DNA of 7,956 bases, taken from the NCBI GenBank assembly GCA_027030565.1, contig JALVEU010000309.1, positions 1 through 7,956 of the forward strand, written 5' to 3'. Of this stretch, positions 5,288 to 7,956 are shown one piece after another. Each line of letters starts with the position of its first letter. The stretch's first letter is position 1. A program made the translations under genes and the position numbers. Source of the stretch: Gammaproteobacteria bacterium. Its GTDB lineage: Bacteria > Pseudomonadota > Gammaproteobacteria > JAJDOJ01. The notes beneath the pieces are model-generated. The model saw only the letters and a list, made by a program, of their open reading frames with translations, was not told the DNA's origin and searched no databases.

Positions 5288-7123
5288 TTACTCCACCGTC
5301 ACGGACTTGGCCAGGTTGCGCGGCTGATCCACATCCGTCCCCTTCAACACCGCGGTATGGTAGGCGAGCAGTTGCAGCGGTACGGTGAAGACGACGGGCG
5401 CGATCACCTCCTCGGTGGGCGCCACGTTCAGAACCTGCACCCCCGCCTCTGAACGGATGCCACTGTTCTCGTCGGCGAACACATAGAGCGCGCCGCCCCG
5501 CGAGCGAACCTCCTGTAGGTTCGACTCCAGCTTCTTCAGGAGCTCGTCGTTGGGGGCCACGGCGATCACGGGCATCTCCGCATCCACCAGTGCCAGTGGG
5601 CCGTGTTTGAGCTCTCCGGCGGCGTAGGCCTCGGCGTGGATGTAAGAGATCTCCTTGAGTTTCAGGGCGCCTTCCATGGCAACGGGGTAGTGGACTCCAC
5701 GCCCGAGGAACAATGCGTGCTCGCGGGTGGCCAGCTCCTGCGCCCAGCGCATGATCGGCCCGTCCAGGGCCAGGGCCGCCTCGATGCGCGCCGGGAGGTG
5801 GCGCAGGCGCGCCACGACCTCCGCCTCCAAGCCAGGATCGAGCCGGCCCAACCGGCGCCCGAGCACCAGGACCACCAGCAACAGCGCCACCAGCTGGGTG
5901 GTGAACGCCTTGGTGGAAGCCACGCCGATCTCGGGACCGGCGTGGGTCATGAGGGCCGAGTCGGACTCGCGTACCAGGGAACTCTCCGGCACATTGCACA
6001 CGCAAAGGCTGCGTAGGAACGCGCCGTCATTGCGCGCCTTGCGCAGCGCGGCCAGGGTGTCGGCCGTCTCTCCGGACTGCGAGACGGTGATCAACAAGTT
6101 TCCGGGCAGGAGCGGCTGCCTGCGGTAGCGGTACTCGCTGGCCACCTCCACGTGACAAGGGAGCCCGGCCAGCCCCTCCATCCAGTACTTGGCCACCAGC
6201 CCTGCGTGGTAGCTGGTGCCGCAGGCGACGATCTGCACCGTGCGCACCGAATCGATCCATTGGTCCACGTCCGGCCCGAGGATCTCTGGAGGCACGGCGC
6301 TGGCGGTCAAGCGCCCTTCCAAGGTCTCGGCCACGGCGTTCGGCTGCTCGAAGATTTCCTTGGCCATGAAGTGACGGAACGGGCCCCGCTCCGCCGCCTG
6401 GAGCCCCGGCGAGACCTCGCGCACGTCCCGTTGCACTGGACGACCTTCCATATCCCAGACGGTGAATCCAGTAGTCTCCAGCTGGACGACGTCGCCGTCT
6501 TCCAGATAGAGGACGCGCTGTGTCACGGGCAGCAGGGCATGGATGTCCGAAGCGAGAAAGTGCTCGCCGATGCCCAGACCGACCACCAGAGGGCTGCCCC
6601 GCCGGGCGCCGACCAGCTGACTGGGGCAACCCGCGTCCACCACCCCCAAGGCGTAGGTGCCCTCGATGCGCTCGGCGACCCTGCGCACCGCTTCGGCGAG
6701 GGAACGACCGCGCTGGCGTTCCATGGCGATCCAGTGGGCGACCACCTCCGAGTCCGTGTCGGAGGTGCACTCCACTCCGGCCGCGCGCAACCCCTCGCGA
6801 AGCGCCTCATGATTCTCGATGATTCCATTGTGTACCACGGCGATGGTATCGCCACCCAGGTGAGGATGGGCGTTGCGCTCGCTGGGCCTGCCGTGCGTGG
6901 CCCAGCGGGTGTGGGCGATACCCAAGCGCGCCGTGAGTGGATGGTGATTCAGGGCCCGTTCCAGTTCGGCCACCTTGCCCACGGTGCGCACTCGGTGCAG
7001 CCCGGTGCCGTCCACCACGGCGAGGCCCGCCGAGTCATAGCCACGATACTCCAGCCGCCGCAGACCTTCGAGGAGGAGGGGCACGACGTTGCGCTCGGCG
7101 ATGGCCCCGACGATACCGCACAC
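5288..7123 (-). CDS. glmS: Glutamine-fructose-6-phosphate aminotransferase (isomerizing)
   Basis: GlmS makes glucosamine 6-phosphate from fructose 6-phosphate and glutamine, the first step toward UDP-GlcNAc for peptidoglycan and LPS. The 611-residue cytoplasmic enzyme is full length (E. coli 609). The start is GTG at 7123, because the protein must begin MCGIVGAI so that Cys2, exposed after Met removal, can act as the glutaminase nucleophile. The glutaminase domain (about 2-240) has HTRWATHG (71-78), HNG (98-100) and SDTDSE (121-126). Two SIS isomerase domains follow, with CGTSYHAG (301-308), SQSGETADT (348-356) and VASTKAFTTQ (401-410). The isomerase residues E491 and H507 (GELKHGPLAL region) and K606 in the C-terminal DQPRNLAKSVTVE match E. 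coli E488, H504 and K603 with a constant offset of 3. It lies 55 bp after glmU, probably in one transcript. No glmS ribozyme is visible in that gap. Confidence 0.98.
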   Translation of the reverse strand: MCGIVGAIAERNVVPLLLEGLRRLEYRGYDSAGLAVVDGTGLHRVRTVGKVAELERALNHHPLTARLGIAHTRWATHGRPSERNAHPHLGGDTIAVVHNGIIENHEALREGLRAAGVECTSDTDSEVVAHWIAMERQRGRSLAEAVRRVAERIEGTYALGVVDAGCPSQLVGARRGSPLVVGLGIGEHFLASDIHALLPVTQRVLYLEDGDVVQLETTGFTVWDMEGRPVQRDVREVSPGLQAAERGPFRHFMAKEIFEQPNAVAETLEGRLTASAVPPEILGPDVDQWIDSVRTVQIVACGTSYHAGLVAKYWMEGLAGLPCHVEVASEYRYRRQPLLPGNLLITVSQSGETADTLAALRKARNDGAFLRSLCVCNVPESSLVRESDSALMTHAGPEIGVASTKAFTTQLVALLLVVLVLGRRLGRLDPGLEAEVVARLRHLPARIEAALALDGPIMRWAQELATREHALFLGRGVHYPVAMEGALKLKEISYIHAEAYAAGELKHGPLALVDAEMPVIAVAPNDELLKKLESNLQEVRSRGGALYVFADENSGIRSEAGVQVLNVAPTEEVIAPVVFTVPLQLLAYHTAVLKGTDVDQPRNLAKSVTVE

Positions 7124-7133
7124 GGTTCAGGTA

Positions 7134-7140
7134 CCCTCCT
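7134..7140 (-). promoter_or_regulatory. glmS: Strong ribosome-binding site of glmS
   Basis: AGGAGGG reads on the minus strand at 7140-7134, ten bases before GTG 7123. This near-perfect anti-16S match supports the GTG start and may offset the weaker start codon. It is the best Shine-Dalgarno sequence in the window. Confidence 0.85.
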
Positions 7141-7178
7141 GCGGATCGCCCGTCATGGTCCCGGCCCGACACACGGGG

Positions 7179-7956
7179 TCATGCGCGGTCTTTGCGCGGC
7201 CTGCGCCAGCCTGGAACCGTGGTCTGGCGTGCACGAGCCAGGGTCAGCGCGTCCGGGGGTGCATCCCGGGTGATCACCGATCCGGCACCGATGGTGGCAC
7301 CGGAGGCCACCCGCAAGGGTGCCACCAGTGCCGTGTTGGAGCCGATGAACACATCGTCACCGATGACGGTCCGGTGCTTCCGCGCCCCGTCGTAGTTGCA
7401 GGTGATGGTCCCTGCGCCCACGTTGACGCCGGCCCCCATGTCCGTGTCGCCCACATAGCTCAGGTGGTTGATCTTGGAGCCAGAGGCGATGCGGGCGTTC
7501 TTGATCTCTACGAAGTTGCCTATGTGCACGGCCTCGGCCAGGTCCGTGCCGGGTCGGATCCGTGCGAAAGGGCCGATGCGGCAGGTGGCCCCAATGCGTG
7601 CGCCCTCCAGAACGCTGTAGGGGAGGATCTCGGTGCCGGGCCCCACGTGCACGTCGCGCAGGACGCAGCCCGCGCCCACGCGAACGCCTTCGTCCAATTG
7701 CACCGTGCCTTCCAGCAACACGCCCACATCGATCTCCACGTCCAGCTGCGCGGTGACCGTTCCCCGCACCTCCAGGCGTGCGGGGTCGCGAACCGTCACC
7801 CCCTGGAGCATGAGTTCCTGCGCCGCCCGGGCCTGCAACACGCGCTCACAGCGGGCCAGCTGTATCCGGTCATTGATCCCCAGGACCTCTTCCGGGTCCT
7901 GGACGCGCACGGCCTCCACCGGCAGACCTTGGGCACGTGCCAGGGCCACGCAATCG
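7179..7956 (-). CDS. glmU: Bifunctional GlmU (GlcNAc-1-P uridylyltransferase / GlcN-1-P acetyltransferase), C-terminal part
   Basis: These are the last 258 codons plus stop; the N-terminal nucleotidyltransferase core lies past the right edge. GlmU acetylates glucosamine 1-phosphate and then transfers UMP to give UDP-GlcNAc, using the product line fed by GlmS. The visible part starts at the end of the uridylyltransferase domain (DCVALARAQGLPVEAV, then GINDRIQLARCERVLQ). It continues with the left-handed beta helix of hexapeptide repeats, from about LRDVHVGPGTEI on. Acetyltransferase landmarks are GPFARIRPG (conserved arginine), NFVEIKNAR (conserved lysine), GSKINHLSYVGD (catalytic histidine) and GAGTITCNYDG. 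The C-terminal arm reads TVPGWRRPRKDRA, close to the E. coli end. The upstream-most in-window GTG at 7949 is internal, not the start. glmS follows after 55 bp, the usual glmUS order. Confidence 0.97.
   Translation of the reverse strand, partial: DCVALARAQGLPVEAVRVQDPEEVLGINDRIQLARCERVLQARAAQELMLQGVTVRDPARLEVRGTVTAQLDVEIDVGVLLEGTVQLDEGVRVGAGCVLRDVHVGPGTEILPYSVLEGARIGATCRIGPFARIRPGTDLAEAVHIGNFVEIKNARIASGSKINHLSYVGDTDMGAGVNVGAGTITCNYDGARKHRTVIGDDVFIGSNTALVAPLRVASGATIGAGSVITRDAPPDALTLARARQTTVPGWRRPRKDRA

Noticed and set aside
7124..7178. Possible glmS ribozyme or riboswitch upstream of glmS
   Set aside because: The gap is only 55 bases, too short for the ribozyme, and shows only a ribosome-binding site.
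6152..7273. 373-codon plus-strand open frame across the glmS N-terminal half
   Set aside because: It is antisense to the intact glutaminase domain of GlmS, crosses the glmU-glmS gap, has no ribosome site and no recognisable motif.

Overview
The window reads as chromosomal housekeeping DNA of a GC-rich gammaproteobacterium. The leftward block yibN-grxC-secB-gpsA is the gene order known from Escherichia coli and relatives, and divergent envC next to yibN is also a gammaproteobacterial arrangement. The glmU-glmS pair and the protein sequences fit the same class. Genus cannot be fixed by eye. A purple-sulfur or sulfur-oxidising relative is possible, but that rests only on the regulator described below. 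No phage, transposon, CRISPR, tRNA or rRNA was seen, and the DNA is almost fully coding.

Layout from left to right. Positions 1-1462 (minus strand) hold a yibN-type membrane rhodanese, the glutaredoxin grxC, the export chaperone secB and the first 46 codons of gpsA, transcribed right to left. A candidate promoter (1492-1519) and a nested inverted repeat (1527-1585) lie just upstream. Positions 1600-1956 (minus) hold an ArsR-family repressor. It has the two-cysteine pattern of the persulfide sensors BigR and SqrR rather than an arsenic or metal site. A 48-bp divergent gap follows, with a TATAAT box and an overlapping AT-rich imperfect palindrome. Positions 2005-5274 (plus) carry envC (activator of septal murein amidases), ctpA (periplasmic carboxy-terminal processing protease) and a DJ-1/YajL-type protein. 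Converging on these, 5288-7956 (minus) carries glmS and the last 258 codons of glmU, which make UDP-GlcNAc precursors for peptidoglycan and LPS.

Most of the right-hand genes serve cell-wall work: precursor supply (GlmU, GlmS), control of septal hydrolysis (EnvC) and envelope proteolysis (CtpA). The left-hand operon serves thiol redox, protein export and glycerolipid synthesis. The least ordinary part is the arsR region. A small regulator with a probable sulfur-reactive cysteine pair sits where many gammaproteobacteria keep gpmI, between yibN and envC. It has its own operator-like sequence and lies upstream of a rhodanese-glutaredoxin pair. The idea that this is a sulfane-sulfur-responsive unit is an inference from sequence pattern and position.
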